A stretch of 64,000 nt of DNA from Bagarius yarrelli. Lineage: Eukaryota; Chordata; Actinopteri; Siluriformes; Sisoridae. How positions within the stretch are numbered: the first letter of the stretch is position 1; each line of letters opens with the position of its first letter. Where the stretch lies: the NCBI GenBank assembly GCA_005784505.1, contig VCAZ01000069.1, positions 960,896 to 1,024,895 on the forward strand, in the 5' to 3' direction. Below the pieces are notes generated by a model. It did no database searches. It was not told where the DNA came from and saw only the letters and a program-made list of their open reading frames with translations. The translations under genes were made by a program, and so were the position numbers. Shown piece after piece: positions 58,613-64,000 of the stretch.

Positions 58613-61600
58613 CTAGTTATGTCATTATTAACAACACAAAAAACACAGAACTCAAAACACAGTCTATGGACATGGTCGCATGATCACATCAAATATACTT
58701 TAAAGCGAACCTTAGAGAAATGTTTTTATGGGAACGATAACCTAACATAACCCACATAATATATAGTTTTGTTAAATGACACAATTTTCTTCATTTCAAA
58801 TTTAAAGCACCATGTAGAACTAGAAAACAAATTTAGCCAAAGAACCTCTCATTCTAAGAGAACATTTGATGCCTAAGATATGGCCACCAAAGGTATGTAA
58901 AAATCCGAGAATCACACGCTTCAAAATGGCATATGCTTTCTATATTCCAGGTATCCACCACCTTATTTGACTGAAGACCCCTACCAAAGAATGAAGTATG
59001 AAGGTTGAGCTACATCAGGAATAAAATTGTTAACAAGCTTTAACAAACGATTCTTCAATGATAATTCTGGAAACCCTGTTATGATGTAAACCGTGGAAAC
59101 CATGTTTGGAAGGGGGGAAAGAGGACTTCAGTCTATCACAGGGCAACCCAAAAAAAACGCCTATTACACCATACATAAGAGCAATATAGCACAGCCAATC
59201 CCTCTTTTTGGATAGTGGAAGGATAATAGTGAGAACATGCTGGAGAAAAATGTCCTAGGCCTACCCTATCTGCTGTAACAGCCGTTTGAAATAAACCAGA
59301 CTGGGTGCTGTGCAATAAGCAATAAATCCAAAGTAGGACAACTGCCTGAAAAGAAACCATGACCCATGATGTGTCAACAAGTGGCTTGCATAATGACTAG
59401 CTGGTCGAAAATGTCAATGATGGACAGGAGATAATAAATAAAAGTACTTTAATGCGTTTTAGATAGACAGCTGACACAATAATATAAATGTGTCTGATTA
59501 AATGCTGTGGAACGATGCTACCTTTGGAAGAAAAACGCATTCATATATAACTCCAGGTCTGGCCGCTTTGCTTCCTCGACAGCCTGTCTCCCCAGAGAGC
59601 AGGTGTAGCAGACAGAACCAGTGCTGTCAGACTCCCAAACCAACGCATTCATTAGGGCCGGGCTTGCTACAACACTGTCAAATAATTGGATAAGTCTCTA
59701 ATTGCCTTCTTCAGGAATTAGGTGTTACATATTCGAGAAGGTGCATCCCATCACTGCTGGGCTGAGACTCATTCTCTTGTTCTGTCCCTACTGGGAATGG
59801 AAGTGCGTTTGCATGCAACAGAGAGACCGAGAGAGAGAGAGAGAGGGAGAAGCTAGAGAGACGAGGGAGGTAATTTCGGTTTTACATTATGAGGAATGTA
59901 GTAGCTTTCTCAACGAGGAAGTGATAAATGAATTATGCTGTTGAGAAATACCCGGTATATGTGAAGGTAACAGTGGCGGTACTGGTGGTGGTAGCATGTA
60001 TGAAAAAGACGCGTTTAAGTAGCTCGGTGCAGTGGCAGTTGCAGGTGATGACGCGAGTGGTTACAAAAGAGAAACTTTGGTGACACATCCGTTTGTGGGT
60101 GTGGACATGAAGAATGCATCACACGGTAAGTATGGCCTTTTACGCACACCTATTCTATAGGGAAAGGCAGCCGCTCAGCTGGAAACCCCTGGGGAGTGCA
60201 CCAGGCTTGCGCGCAATCACAAATGATCCTTTTATTATATATGTGTTAGTGCTGATGCCTGTACGAACAAGTAAGTTATTTCTAGCTTATTAGCTACACC
60301 TCCATAAAACTTCCTTACATAGAGCTGTTTACCTTGGCTTGCTCATTAGCAACCTGGTTTAGCATTAGCATACAGAAGGCAAGCGACAGTTCTTCTTGAG
60401 GCTCTCAGGCATGTCTCACCCTCTCGATGTGCCTGTGGATGTAATTTTACAGCTGGATGGCTGGAGGTAGCTGCACAGCAGGTGGCTAGCCCCCAGGGTC
60501 AGACTGAGAGGTAGTCAGGCAGCAATTTCCTCAAAGCTGGAAGTAAGTGTAGAGGTGTGTAAATGCTTGTGAGAGCTCTGGAACTTGCCTCGAGTGTGTG
60601 GACACTGAAGCGAGTTCTTATTCTGCATATGTATGAGTGGGTTTTCTTGCTTTTTTCTCAAGCCAAGGCTCGGTGACCAGTGCAGGATTAGATCTGTTAA
60701 GAATAGGGATTTCATCACAACTGTGTCAAAGATCCTGTTTGATCTGGATCACTGATTCTTCCCATACCATTCACTACATCTTTCCCCTAGGGGGGGGTGA
60801 CAGGGCTAATTTCAGACTCCCCTTCCCCTTACGGCAAGCTTCCCACATATTCCTAAAACTCTACATCCCCGGACACGTCGACTCACCACAGGTAGCCACC
60901 CATAATTAGCGACTTCTGACAAACCTCCATGCAGCTGAGATGACAAGACTGAGCTAAACGCTACACACAAGCTAACCTCAAAGCAAAAGTGCTTCGGTTT
61001 TTCGCTGTAAGCCAAAAGCAAAAACGTTACATGCTTTTGTGCAGTTTGATTGTACAAACATTTTTTTTCTGCTAAACTGATGAATCAATTTCACAAATGA
61101 CCCTTTATTCATATGTAAGGGAAACCTTAGTATTAAATTCAAGCACTTTACAACAAATGGCCATGCCATAGTGTGCCATTTTGATGTATGTGTGTATAGG
61201 TGGCTAGGAGCGAGAACAAAAGGCTGCTATTTGTCTGTGTGCTCATGGGGGAAGGTGCCATATCAAACATGCAGCAACATCCTTCAGAGCCTTCTGAAAA
61301 CGGGCCCCTACGTATCAATTACCTACCTGTCACCAGCAGCAGTCGCATAGGCAAATCGGCCTGTGCAGGGCAACAGTAGCTCTAAAGGAGATTTGTTTAG
61401 GGTGTGCATGTGTGTGGGGTTGTGAAAAAGAAACATTCGCCACATATAACATTGACAAAGCGGCATGCGTTTCCAACCACCATTCAAACGATGTGTACAG
61501 AGACAAATGTGTGGAGCGATACACACATGTGCACACAGATGCCCACATGCTCCTGAATGTACCTATGAGGTGTGTTCGTGTTTGTGTGTGTGTGCGCGCC

Positions 61601-62414
61601 TGCTGTTATTCCCCTACTGTGTTGTTTTGGTATAATGCAAGCTGACTGCTAAGGTCTATGTGAGGAAAGCTGGCTGCAGGCCCTGTATGTGTGTCTGTGT
61701 CTCTTTGCATAAGTTGCAGTCCACCTGATCATGACATACACAGAGTAGATGTTTCCAAACTCGCACACACTCTTTTTGCATGCCTGTGGCCTCACGATAG
61801 GATGAAGAAGCTTGTCAGCACCTTTACACACCTAAAGAGGTCCTGTTTTGTGAGTGACACAAGCATAACCTTCCACTCACACTTCTTCTCGTCTCCCCTC
61901 AGCCCACATATGAAGGCAGTCTTTAGGAGCGAGTTGCATAAGAGATACAAAGAAGACAAAGGAGAACAAGCAGCCCGGTGTGGCACAGTGCAACAGCTCA
62001 GCTTTTTTTTTCTACACTGATATATGGAGTGTGCAGCACGAGGCAACAGCCGAGAGTTTTTTAGCACATAGGTGATAGACCTCCCAATGTCAGAGTGTGT
62101 GTTTTTCGGCGAAAGCCCCAGCCGATGTTTCCACAGGAGAGCAGCCAGCTCCAAATAACTGCTTGTCTGCTCAGTAGAGCTCTAAAGAACATGCCTCGGA
62201 GGCCGGCTCTCTAAATAAGAAGCATGCTTGTTAGTGGGCCGAAGGGGGGCCAAGGCCAAAGCTGCCGTCTGGCTGACAAGGTGGGCCTGGAGGGCATGAT
62301 GCTGCGAGGTGCTTCACTTTCAACCTTGACTCCTAGACCTGTTCCACTGTTTTCCTTTCTATCACAAGCACAGTTTTCTTTTCTCTGAGGCCTGTAATAG
62401 TTAGCTTCCCTTCA

Positions 62415-64000
<1,586 letters not shown>

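Overview
The window is nuclear DNA from a ray-finned fish, probably an otophysan and possibly a catfish. The evidence is split vertebrate exons with GT-AG introns, very dense (CA)n, (GA)n and (TA)n microsatellites, and about 17 copies of a tRNA-headed SINE with a V-SINE-like core (gtaagtcgctctggataag). The organism call is inference; no species marker is visible.

Two genes are present, both on the minus strand and arranged head to tail. Positions 15.9-64 kb hold the 3' two thirds of an estrogen-related receptor gamma gene (esrrg). Five coding exons (62450-62566, 43927-44037, 41822-41983, 22746-23015 and 19522-19766) give 301 residues, from the second zinc finger to the AF-2 helix and stop codon. 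They can be numbered as residues 158-458 of the 458-residue mammalian protein without gaps. A probable 3.6-kb 3' UTR runs down to about 15.89 kb. Positions 1-4.5 kb hold the 5' end of the usherin gene (ush2a): the signal-peptide exon (1943-2418), the start of the next coding exon (1-117, absent from long-ORF lists), a candidate non-coding first exon ending at 4110, and a perfect RFX X-box at 4426-4438 inside an 8-bp inverted repeat. The order and orientation match human 1q41 (ESRRG then USH2A, both on the same strand).

The rest is introns and an 11-kb intergenic interval filled with SINEs, a second interspersed repeat family with a (GAAT)n-type tail, a 1.1-kb minisatellite of 43-bp units with a higher-order 131-bp duplication, a 0.7-kb hAT-like element, a small palindromic MITE, and long polypurine/polypyrimidine tracts (29.4-41.6 kb) inside one esrrg intron. 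Nearly all open frames outside the named exons are products of low-complexity or tandem repeats.

I see no operon, CRISPR, phage or other novel multi-gene system. The points most worth following are the ush2a X-box palindrome, esrrg substitutions at the ligand-binding helices (G312R, I279N), the frame-neutral 117-nt zinc-finger exon, opposing GA/UC tracts in one intron, a CA-repeat against a weak donor, a duplicated-arm hairpin at 49.3 kb, and several intronic stretches that read like conserved non-coding elements.
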